From Alphaproteobacteria bacterium (GTDB lineage: Bacteria > Pseudomonadota > Alphaproteobacteria > Rhizobiales > Hyphomicrobiaceae), in the NCBI GenBank assembly GCA_005888525.1, contig VBAB01000143.1:1-9077 (forward strand): 9,077 bases of DNA, given 5' to 3'. The translations under genes and the position numbers were made by a program. The notes beneath the pieces were generated by a model. The model was not told the DNA's origin. It saw only the letters and a program-made list of their open reading frames with translations, and ran no database searches. Position 1 is the first letter of the stretch, and every line of letters starts with the position of its first letter. Of this stretch, positions 1 to 6,319 are shown in pieces.

Positions 1-72
1 CAGATGCGCCTGCCCCAGGGAGGGCCAATGCACGCGGCCCTCCGAACACTGGCGCTGGACTTCAACGCCTGA
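1..72 (+). CDS. Possible C-terminal end of a gene entering from the left
   Basis: Frame 1 is open from the left edge to a TGA at 70-72, giving 23 residues that end in ALRTLALDFNA. Nineteen of the 23 codons end in G or C, which fits the codon habit of the sure genes here. That is the only support: the stretch is too short to assign a family, and I do not recognise it. An 8-bp inverted repeat (19-26 with 36-43, arms GGAGGGCC/GGCCCTCC, 9-nt loop) lies inside it. This could equally be non-coding DNA, since a short open frame at the edge of GC-rich sequence is common. Confidence 0.25.
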   Translation, partial: QMRLPQGGPMHAALRTLALDFNA

Positions 73-116
73 ACTCAACACATGAAACTCAACGCTTGCG
101 ACGCTCCTCCCGACTT

Positions 117-152
117 GGGCCTTCACTGGGGCCTTCACCGGAGCCTTCAGCA
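117..152. repeat. 12-bp tandem repeat, three copies
   Basis: Three adjacent 12-bp units read GGGCCTTCACTG (117-128), GGGCCTTCACCG (129-140) and GAGCCTTCAGCA (141-152). The first two differ at one base; the third is more diverged. The 12-bp unit keeps the reading frame, so it could encode a four-residue repeat on either strand, but no supported gene covers it. It is separate in sequence from the GACGC-type words further right. Confidence 0.75.
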
Positions 153-464
153 ACTCGAGAAGCCGGCGGCCGCACTGCGCTCATCAGCGCGCCGACCACG
201 TCACGCAACAAAAGCCACGAACTCGTTTGCGACGCTGGGCTCACTGCAGGGTCTGCCTGGGCCGACCCGCCGCGAGGAGGGCGAGCCGCCCGGCGATACG
301 CGCGCACTTTTTCGCCAGGGCGGAGCGCCGCAACGATTGCAGCGCGGGGGCAAGGGCTACTCTGGGGGACGACTGCGACGCAGACGCGACACGAGACGGG
401 GGAGCAGACGCCACCGGGTACACAACCGAACGCTTACTCACAGACGCAGACGCAACGAAACGCT

Positions 465-496
465 CTTGGACGCAACGCAACTTGGACGCAACGCAA
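465..496. repeat. Perfect 16-bp tandem duplication
   Basis: The 16-mer CTTGGACGCAACGCAA occurs at 465-480 and again, identically, at 481-496 with no gap. A diverged continuation (CGCGGAGACTCGGACGCAG) follows from 497. Sixteen is not a multiple of three, so the duplication shifts any reading frame across it, which is evidence against this stretch being translated. Confidence 0.95.
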
Positions 497-630
497 CGCG
501 GAGACTCGGACGCAGACTCGATGCAAGGACGCTGATACGAACCAACGCGAGACGACTCAGTGACGCTCGGAACACCCACGGCATGAAAACGCGCGGACGC
601 AGGACTCGGGTCGATCACGGAGTCGTGAAC

Positions 631-639
631 TGTGGATAA
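631..639 (-). promoter_or_regulatory. Consensus DnaA-box sequence, single copy
   Basis: TGTGGATAA is the exact reverse complement of the classical DnaA box TTATCCACA. Only this copy was noticed nearby, with no AT-rich unwinding region or origin-linked gene such as dnaA, hemE or parA in the window. It is therefore more likely a chance match or an isolated regulatory site than an origin. It lies 7 bp right of the last of five closely spaced GANTC sites (503, 515, 554, 603, 620). Confidence 0.3.
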
Positions 640-882
640 GCTCGCAACCAACTGACGCGGAAACACGATTGCCTGCGAGCCTCGGACCGACATCTGACCC
701 CACCCGATGTTCTCTTTGCGTTCTGCTCAGTTAACAGTCGCGCTGAGGCAACACCAAGGCACAAAATTGGCGATTACAAGAAATACTCCTTGACCGCAAA
801 TTCGTGAAATGGGGCGGGCGCGATGCGGCAGGAGCTGGCGCATCCCCCGCGACCGACCCGCGGCGGCCGTTGCCGTCTCCAA

Positions 883-896
883 CGCCGGTGCGCCGG
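883..896 (-). terminator. Short GC hairpin at the end of the TRAP binding-protein gene
   Basis: On the minus strand GCCGG-CGCA-CCGGC forms a perfect 5-bp stem with a 4-nt loop, starting just past the stop codon of the binding-protein gene. No run of T follows in the direction of transcription, so it is not a textbook intrinsic terminator. It may only stabilise the 3' end. Confidence 0.3.
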
Positions 897-897
897 C

Positions 898-1986
898 TCA
901 GGCGCGGTTGCGCTGCCGGATCATGTAGTTGTCGTAGGTCGCCTCGCAGACCTGGTGCCACTGATACTGCTCGTTGCGGAAGGCGACCATCGAATCGTAG
1001 AGCTTCTTGAACATGGGGTTCTTGCCGGCGACCTCCGTGAACAGCTCGTTGGTGGCCGTGTAGGCGGCGTCCATGATCTCGAGGGAGAAGGGGCGCAGCT
1101 GTGCACCCGCCACCACCAGCCGCTTGATGGCCGGCGCATTGCCGACGTCGTATTTGGAGATTAGGTCGGCTGCGACCTGGGCCGCCGCGATCCTCACCAT
1201 CTGCTGGTAGGGCTTGGGCAATTCGGCCCACTTGGAAGTGCTGATGAAGAGATGCCCGTTGGCGGAGCCTTCCCACCAGCCGGGATAGTAGTAGTAGGGC
1301 GCAATCTTCACGAACCCGAGCTTCTCGTCGTCGTAGGGACCGATCCACTCGGCGGCATCGATGGTGCCTTTCTCCAGCGCTGGATAGATGTCGGCCGGCG
1401 GGATCTGCTGCGGCACCACCCCCAGCTTGGCCAGAACCTGGCCGGCCATCCCGCCGCAGCGGAACTTGAGACCCTTGAGGTCCTCGACCGTCTTGATCTC
1501 CTTGCGGAACCATCCGCCCATCTGCGCGGTGGTGTTGCCGAACGACAATCCGTAGACGTTGTACTTTCCGTAGAGCTCGTTGAGCAGATCGGTGCCGCCG
1601 CCGTAGACGAGCCAGGCATTCATCTGCCGCGTGTTCAGGCCGAAGGGGACGGCCGTGCCGAAGGCGAAGGCCAGGTCCTTGCCGATGTAATAGTAGGAGC
1701 CCGAGTTGCCCATCTCGACCGTGTTGTTGGAGACGGCATCGAAGACCTGGAACGCCGGCACGATCTCGCCCGGGCCGAACACCTGGATGAGGAATTTCTG
1801 GTCGGACAGCTCGGCAACCGCCTTGCTGAACATCTCGCACGCGCCATAGAGCGTATCGAGGTTCTTCGGGAAGGACGTGGCCAGGCGCCAGCGCACCGTC
1901 GGGGCCGATTGGGCAATTGCCGGGGAGGCGACGGCGGCCGCCGCGAGACCGACGCCTGCGCCTTGCAGGAACTGTCTGCGCTTCAT
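898..1986 (-). CDS. TRAP transporter periplasmic substrate-binding protein (DctP/TakP-like), Tat-exported
   Basis: This 362-residue protein is the extracytoplasmic binding component of a tripartite ATP-independent periplasmic (TRAP) transporter. It would capture an organic acid and hand it to a DctQM membrane pair. The N-terminus MKRRQFLQGAG followed by an Ala-rich core and SPAIAQ reads as a twin-arginine signal with cleavage near residue 26. Family features include the ATSFPKNLD start of the mature fold, GSYYYIGKDLAFAFGTAVPFG at about 96-116, a KFRCGGM segment whose R176 fits the conserved carboxylate-binding arginine, and AAEWIGPYDD at 211-220. These resemble the alpha-keto-acid (TakP) and lactate-binding branch, but the ligand is a guess. 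The ATG at 1986 is chosen because GGAGG (plus 1993-1997) sits 6 nt upstream and the Tat motif begins there; an open extension to 2088 lacks this. No dctQ or dctM gene is in the window. Confidence 0.94.
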   Translation of the reverse strand: MKRRQFLQGAGVGLAAAAVASPAIAQSAPTVRWRLATSFPKNLDTLYGACEMFSKAVAELSDQKFLIQVFGPGEIVPAFQVFDAVSNNTVEMGNSGSYYYIGKDLAFAFGTAVPFGLNTRQMNAWLVYGGGTDLLNELYGKYNVYGLSFGNTTAQMGGWFRKEIKTVEDLKGLKFRCGGMAGQVLAKLGVVPQQIPPADIYPALEKGTIDAAEWIGPYDDEKLGFVKIAPYYYYPGWWEGSANGHLFISTSKWAELPKPYQQMVRIAAAQVAADLISKYDVGNAPAIKRLVVAGAQLRPFSLEIMDAAYTATNELFTEVAGKNPMFKKLYDSMVAFRNEQYQWHQVCEATYDNYMIRQRNRA

Positions 1987-2028
1987 GGGTTTCCTCCAAT
2001 ATCTTGTTGGCGCGCCGGGGCGCCCGAT

Positions 2029-2050
2029 GATCCGCTCTGAGCGGCGGATC
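2029..2050 (-). promoter_or_regulatory. Palindromic element in the binding-protein leader
   Basis: GATCCGC at 2029-2035 and GCGGATC at 2044-2050 form a 7-bp inverted repeat with an 8-bp centre. A second, overlapping dyad, CCGCT-CTG-AGCGG, occupies 2032-2044. Both lie 43-65 bp upstream of the start codon. They could be an operator or two mutually exclusive hairpins in the leader RNA. No promoter hexamers are clear around them, so the role is not fixed. Confidence 0.4.
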
Positions 2051-2073
2051 TGGAAAGGATGGTAGAGTATGAC

Positions 2074-2085
2074 GCGCCGCGGCGC
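2074..2085 (-). terminator. 12-bp perfect palindrome just past the kinase gene
   Basis: GCGCCGCGGCGC is self-complementary and begins 17 bp beyond the stop codon of the histidine-kinase gene. It could slow transcription between the kinase and the binding-protein gene. As a loopless palindrome without a following T tract it is a poor intrinsic terminator, and in GC-rich DNA it may be chance. Confidence 0.2.
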
Positions 2086-2102
2086 CACGACTGCCCGATA
2101 TC

Positions 2103-3596
2103 TCAGGCAGCGGGCGGAGGCGCGGAGGAATTCGGCTTGGCGTGGCGGACAGGCGCTGCGTGCAGCCCGACCGGGGCGGCTGCAATGGCGTCGAGCGGTC
2201 CCTTCACCTCATAGCCCACACCGCTCGGCGAAAAATCGATCTTGGGCGGGGTATTGGCATACTCCGCCATCACCTGCTCGAGCACGGTGCTGCCAAAGCC
2301 CGTCTGCTGCGGCGGAGAGACCGGCGGCCCGTCGCGCTCCTGCCAGCGGAACGTGAACTGGCGGGACCCGTTCGGCGAATCCACCGACCAGCCGATGAGT
2401 ATCCGCCCGTCCGGCACCGACAGAGCGCCGTACTTGGCAGCGTTGGTGGCCAGCTCATGCAGCGCCAGCGCGAAGCTCTGCGCGGCCTGCGGGCTCAGGA
2501 CCATCGGCGGCCCACTCATGACCACGCGATCGCCGAAGGGGCGCAATTCGCTCTTGGCCAGCTCCAGGATGTCCGTGCCCTCCCATTCCTTGTCGATCAG
2601 AAGGATGTGCGCCTGACCGAGCGAATGGATGCGGTCGAGCACGGCCTCTTGCGCCTCCTCGACCGTGCGCTTGCCCGCAAAGCTCCGAGAGACCACGGCT
2701 TGGACCACCGAGAACAGGTTCTTGGTGCGGTGATGCAGCTCGCGCGTGAGCAGATCCCGGCGCGCCTCGGACTCCTTGCGCTCGGTGATGTCGCGCGCGA
2801 TCTTCGATGCGCCGACGATCCGGCCCGAGGCGTTCCTGATGGGCGACACGGTGAGCGAGATGTCGAGCAGGCTGCCATCCTTGCGGCGGCGAACGGTCTC
2901 GTAATGGTCGATGCGCTCACCGCGCCGGATGCGGTCGAGTATGGCGGGCTCCTCGTCGTGGCTCTCGGGCGGTATGAGAATGGTCACGGACTTGCCAATG
3001 ACCTCTTCGCCCTTGTAGCCGAAGAGCCGCTCCGCCGCGCTGTTCCAGCTGGAGATGACGCCATTGAGATCCTTGCTGACGATCGCATCGTCGGAGGACT
3101 CCACTATGGCGGCCAACCGCTGCCCGGCGTGCTCGGCGCGCTTGGCCTCGGTCAGGTCGACCAGCATGTTCACGGCGCCGACGAGATTGCCCGCTGCGTC
3201 ATGCAGCGGCGTGGGGTAGGGCATGAACGGCACGCGCGTGCCGTCGGGCCGCTCGGCCACCGCTTCCACGCCCCGCACCGGCAGACCGCTCTGGAGGGTC
3301 TGAGCCATGGGACATTGGTCGTGCGGCAGGGGCGTGCCATCCGGCCAATAGAGCTTCCACGAGCCGCACCATTCGCTCTTGCCGAGCTCGGGCTTGCAGC
3401 CCCACAGGGCGGCGGCGGCCTCGTTGTAGAAGGTGATCCGGCCGACTGCGTCGGTCATGTAGATCGCCGCCGGCAATACGTTCGCCAAGGCGTGCGACGA
3501 CAGCTCGACCTCCCCCCGACTGACTTGATCCGCTGCTTGGCTCGAGTCCGCCGCAAGCGCTTGCCGCGGCGGCTCGACGGGCAGCAGTTCTGTCAC
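2103..3596 (-). CDS. Double-PAS HWE-family sensor histidine kinase
   Basis: This 497-residue protein has no membrane segment or signal peptide, so it is probably a cytoplasmic sensor. Two PAS domains (about 36-150 and 158-273, the second ending in ARDITERKESEARR) precede a kinase core. The phosphoacceptor box is ELHHRTKN with H289. The N-box is LALHELATNAAKYGAL with H380 and N385, and FRWQERDGP gives W418-x-E420. The N-box His and the WxE motif define the HWE kinase family, common in Rhizobiales and often tied to light, stress or general-stress signalling. The GTG start at 3596 is preferred because AGGGGG (plus 3603-3608) lies 6 nt upstream; an in-frame ATG at 3650 adds 18 residues but has no ribosome site. 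The tail past about 470 is Pro/Ala-rich. No response regulator is adjacent. PAS ligands cannot be told from the sequence. Confidence 0.93.
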   Translation of the reverse strand: MTELLPVEPPRQALAADSSQAADQVSRGEVELSSHALANVLPAAIYMTDAVGRITFYNEAAAALWGCKPELGKSEWCGSWKLYWPDGTPLPHDQCPMAQTLQSGLPVRGVEAVAERPDGTRVPFMPYPTPLHDAAGNLVGAVNMLVDLTEAKRAEHAGQRLAAIVESSDDAIVSKDLNGVISSWNSAAERLFGYKGEEVIGKSVTILIPPESHDEEPAILDRIRRGERIDHYETVRRRKDGSLLDISLTVSPIRNASGRIVGASKIARDITERKESEARRDLLTRELHHRTKNLFSVVQAVVSRSFAGKRTVEEAQEAVLDRIHSLGQAHILLIDKEWEGTDILELAKSELRPFGDRVVMSGPPMVLSPQAAQSFALALHELATNAAKYGALSVPDGRILIGWSVDSPNGSRQFTFRWQERDGPPVSPPQQTGFGSTVLEQVMAEYANTPPKIDFSPSGVGYEVKGPLDAIAAAPVGLHAAPVRHAKPNSSAPPPAA

Positions 3597-3677
3597 GGCA
3601 ATCCCCCTATATCGGACGCGCGGACGCCCGGCACGACAAATGGCAGCCAAAGATACAGTGGCCGGTCATGGAACAGC

Positions 3678-3702
3678 AACACGCGAGCTTCCGATTGGTT
3701 CC
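3678..3702 (-). promoter_or_regulatory. Candidate EcfG-type (general stress) promoter for the kinase gene
   Basis: On the minus strand GGAAC (plus 3698-3702) is followed after 16 nt by TGTT (plus 3678-3681). Alphaproteobacterial EcfG promoters have GGAAC-N16/17-CGTT, so the -35 element is perfect and the -10 matches three of four bases. Transcription would start roughly 75 nt before the chosen GTG of the kinase gene. HWE-type kinases are known inputs to the general stress response, which makes the site plausible, but a match this short could be chance. Confidence 0.35.
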
Positions 3703-3796
3703 CATGGGCTATTGGAATCGACCGCGGCGTGTTTTTGCGGCCGCACCGCTGGTCGAGTAATCGAGGCGGACGGCGCGCCTCGACCCCGGCTGTCGC

Positions 3797-6031
3797 CTAC
3801 GGACTCGCAGGCGCGGCCGGGGCGGCGGAGATGCGCTTGAGGTCGGCGTTGAGGCGCAACGCCGTGGCCTGATCGCCGAGACGGGCGCGATAGACCTGGA
3901 TGTTGGAGAGCACCTTCTGCACGTACTCGCGCGTCTCCTCGAAGGGGATGCGATGGATCCAGTCGATGGGATCGACCTTGCCGTCGCGCGGGTCGCCGAA
4001 CTCCTTGATCCACTCGCGCGCCCGGCCGGGGCCGGCGTTGTAGCCGGCCAGGGTGAGCACGTAGGAGCCGGTGAACTCGTCCATGCGGTCGGAGATGTAG
4101 GCGCTGCCCAGCATGGTGTTGTAGGCGGGGTCTTTCATGAGGCGGGGGATGTCGCACTTGAGCTTGTAGTCGCGGCACACGTGCTTGGCCGTCACCGGCA
4201 TGACCTGCAGGATGCCGCGCGCGCCGGCACCCGACAGGGTCACCGAGTTGAACTCGCTCTCCTGGCGCGCGATCCCCAGGATGAAGGCGGGCTCCGGCGG
4301 CTTGCGCAGCGGCGTGTAGGCGGGCAGCGAATGGATGGGGTAGGCGTAGTAGACGAGGTTCATGCCGCGAGCGATGGCGCCCTTGCCGATGCGGACGGCC
4401 GTTTGCGTGTCGCCCAGCGCCTCGGCCAGGTGCGCGACCATGGCCACCTCCGCCTCGCTCTTCAGGTGATTGCGCAGATGATACAGGAACGCCCGCGCGA
4501 GGCTGACGTCGAGGCCCGCCTTGCGCGCGATCACGGCGGCCAACACGGCATCGGAGCCGTTGAAGCGGGCGACCTCCTCCGGCGTGGGCGCGGCCGGCGG
4601 AGCTATGTTCAGCGCGTGCGCGGCGGCATCGACCTTGAGGCGTGCCAGCTGGCCGTGGAACGTATCGAAGTAGGTGGAGGCGGCCTTGTAGTGCTCCTGC
4701 GCCTTGGCCTTGTCGCCGAGCGCCTCGTACGTGCGCCCGAGCCAGTATTGGCCGCGGGCATGACTCAAGGGGCCGTCTGCCGCCTTGGCCAGCGCCTCGA
4801 AATGGCCGAGCGCCAGCTTGTTGTCGTGCAGATGGCGCAGCGCCAGCCAACCCGCGAGGAAGGAGGCGTCCTTGGCTGCGTTGACGGAGAGCGGGCCGGG
4901 GTTGCGCACCAGCTCGTAGGCCATCTTGGGCTTGCCCATCCTGAGCGCCGCATAGGCGTTGGCGCGCCGCTCCTCCCACCAGCCGTCCGGCGCCTGGCTG
5001 GTCGAACCCGGATCGGCCAGGAGGATCTTCCACGCCTCCTCCTCTTTCTTCTGGCGGCGCAAGGCTTGCGCCTTCTGCACGGCCAGTCCCCAGTCGGTCT
5101 GGCTGTGCGCGGGCAGCTTGGAGAGGAGCTGGGTGGAGTTCTTGGCGCGCAGGAAAACGGCAAGGCGCGCTTCCGCCTTCTTCTTCTCGTCCTCCGACAG
5201 CAGGGCAATGACGCGGCGGATGACAACCGCGCGCTCGTTGCGCTCGCCGATCCAGCGGCTGTCGTTGAAGAGGAGGCGATCGAGCCGGCGCTTGTGGTCG
5301 GCCTCCGTGATCAGCCCGCCCACGCGCTTGAGGAAGGCGGGCTCGAGGCTCGCCGGGATGTCGAGATCGATCCAGGCTTTCTGCGCCAGGGCCTTGGCCC
5401 TCGCCTCGTCCTTGTCGGCCAAGTACGCGGTTGCCAGCGCGGCGTGGCCCACGGCAGTGCGGGGCTGGACATCGGCAAAGAAGGCCTTGATGTCGCGGGC
5501 ATTGGCGGCGCCGTTGAACAGCGCCTCCTCCGCGCGCTGGGTGAGCAGGCCGCGGTCGGGCCAGGCGGGATTGCCGTCGAGAAAGGCGCGAATCTCCGAT
5601 GCCGTGCCATATCCGCCACGATAGACGAACCAGTCGACCAGCTTGCGCGCGGCGGGATCGCCGATCCGGTCGCGTATCGTCTTGGCCTCGGCAAGCCTGC
5701 CGCTGCCCCCGGCCGCCATGGCCTCGCGCAGGCTGGTGGCATCAGCAGGCGCGAGGGGGTGGTCGCGGGCAGGCCCGATCGCCGCGTCGTAGCGGGCCAC
5801 GTGCTCGGCCTCTTCCGCCATCGGCTGGGTGACGGCCACGGGCTGCTGGACCGGTGCGGGAGCCTCCGCTGGAGCCGGCGCCTGGACGGGCTTGGCCGCG
5901 GCTTTGGTCTTGGCCGTCTTGGCGGCGGCCGGCGGGGTTTGGGCGCCCGCGCGCTCGATGCCGAGCGTCTGGCCGGTTGCCACCAGGGCGAGGAGGACGA
6001 GGGTGGAGACAGTCGTCGGAATCGGTCGCAT
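3797..6031 (-). CDS. Soluble lytic murein transglycosylase (GH23)
   Basis: This 744-residue periplasmic enzyme cleaves the MurNAc-GlcNAc bond of peptidoglycan with formation of 1,6-anhydro-MurNAc, serving wall turnover and remodelling. It has a signal-peptide-like N-terminus (about 1-31, ending ERAGAQ) and an Ala/Pro/Lys-rich linker to about 70. A long helical-repeat region (about 90-575) matches the superhelical U/L domains of Slt70. The C-terminal catalytic SLT domain (about 580-725) has catalytic E591 in ARQESEFNS, GILQVMP at 606-612 and AGYNAGPGR at 662-670. C619 and C626 could form a disulfide. Length is usual for alphaproteobacterial Slt proteins. The ATG at 6031 is preferred because the signal peptide begins there, although its ribosome site is weak; an in-frame ATG at 6094 would add 21 charged residues ahead of it. 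The gene is divergent from dapA with a 288-bp shared upstream region, and the kinase gene follows 200 bp downstream on the same strand. Confidence 0.94.
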   Translation of the reverse strand: MRPIPTTVSTLVLLALVATGQTLGIERAGAQTPPAAAKTAKTKAAAKPVQAPAPAEAPAPVQQPVAVTQPMAEEAEHVARYDAAIGPARDHPLAPADATSLREAMAAGGSGRLAEAKTIRDRIGDPAARKLVDWFVYRGGYGTASEIRAFLDGNPAWPDRGLLTQRAEEALFNGAANARDIKAFFADVQPRTAVGHAALATAYLADKDEARAKALAQKAWIDLDIPASLEPAFLKRVGGLITEADHKRRLDRLLFNDSRWIGERNERAVVIRRVIALLSEDEKKKAEARLAVFLRAKNSTQLLSKLPAHSQTDWGLAVQKAQALRRQKKEEEAWKILLADPGSTSQAPDGWWEERRANAYAALRMGKPKMAYELVRNPGPLSVNAAKDASFLAGWLALRHLHDNKLALGHFEALAKAADGPLSHARGQYWLGRTYEALGDKAKAQEHYKAASTYFDTFHGQLARLKVDAAAHALNIAPPAAPTPEEVARFNGSDAVLAAVIARKAGLDVSLARAFLYHLRNHLKSEAEVAMVAHLAEALGDTQTAVRIGKGAIARGMNLVYYAYPIHSLPAYTPLRKPPEPAFILGIARQESEFNSVTLSGAGARGILQVMPVTAKHVCRDYKLKCDIPRLMKDPAYNTMLGSAYISDRMDEFTGSYVLTLAGYNAGPGRAREWIKEFGDPRDGKVDPIDWIHRIPFEETREYVQKVLSNIQVYRARLGDQATALRLNADLKRISAAPAAPASP

Positions 6032-6319
6032 CACGTCCAATCTGATGATCGCGTGTTGTCTGGCTACCCGGCGCTGAGGATGGATGCCGAGCATTCACCC
6101 CGAAATCAAGGCATCAGCATGACCGGTGCAAAAGGCCGGCTCCTGCCTTGCCCGGCTCCCCCGCCGTCGGCATAGTCTTTTTCGGGCCGGAGTGCACGTC
6201 TTTGCGCATTTCTTTCTGTTGCGCGGGGCCTGAAAAAGCTATCAAGGGATGGTGCGGCGTTCAAGGCAAAGCGGGGCGCGTCGCCGATGGAGCAAACGCC
6301 CCAAGCTCGGGAGCAACCC

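Larger units (their letters stand above)
377..658. repeat. Dense cluster of GACGC words (degenerate short repeat tract)
   Basis: The pentamer GACGC occurs at least twelve times in this segment, at 377, 383, 407, 443, 449, 469, 485, 509, 528, 562, 596 and 654. Copies are often extended to CAGACGC or GGACGCAACGC. Neighbouring copies sit 6 bp apart (377/383 and 443/449) or 16 bp apart (469/485), so this looks like several decayed short tandem arrays rather than one regular array. All copies face the same way, which argues against dyad protein-binding sites. I recognise no named repeat family. Confidence 0.6.
73..882. other. Long gene-free, repeat-rich stretch
   Basis: About 800 bp carry no gene I can support. 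Overlapping open frames exist on both strands, including a 185-residue one on plus at 82-639 and a 150-residue one on minus at 241-693. All give low-complexity products rich in Arg/Thr/Gln or Ser/Val/Ala with no recognisable domain. Such long overlapping frames are expected from short tandem words in GC-rich DNA. The right part (about 660-882) is plain, more AT-mixed DNA downstream of the TRAP binding-protein gene. The left and middle parts contain the tandem repeats, GANTC sites and DnaA-like box listed separately. A low-complexity protein gene or a non-coding RNA cannot be excluded. Confidence 0.6.

Noticed and set aside
82..639. 185-residue plus-strand open frame in the left flank
   Set aside because: The product is Arg/Thr-rich low complexity, overlaps two other long frames, and crosses the frame-shifting 16-bp tandem repeat. 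No ribosome site was recognised.
631..639. Replication origin at the DnaA box
   Set aside because: There is a single box, no AT-rich unwinding region, and no origin-linked genes in the window.
241..693. 150-residue minus-strand open frame across the repeat tract
   Set aside because: The product is Ser/Val/Ala/Arg low complexity with no domain. Its third codon positions contain many T, unlike the sure genes, and a non-triplet 16-bp duplication lies inside it.
731..2185. 484-residue minus-strand frame over the TRAP binding-protein gene
   Set aside because: It is a shadow frame: an Arg/Gly/Pro-rich translation without motifs, overlapping a gene with clear family features.
2142..3872. 576-residue plus-strand frame antisense to the kinase
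   Set aside because: It is again a mirror of a well-supported gene, without motifs or a plausible start.
6107..6150. CAAGGCA/TGCCTTG inverted repeat between the transglycosylase and dapA genes
   Set aside because: The arms are only 7 bp with a 30-nt gap, and there is no other sign of a riboswitch or operator. A lysine riboswitch was considered, but none of its conserved structure was seen.
3953..6175. 740-residue plus-strand frame antisense to the lytic transglycosylase
   Set aside because: Long antisense frames are usual opposite GC-rich genes. This one has no recognisable domain, and the opposite strand encodes an intact enzyme with its catalytic residues.
6219..6245. TTGCGC...TATCAA as a dapA promoter
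   Set aside because: The spacing is only 15 bp and both hexamers are poor matches, so it is too weak to annotate.
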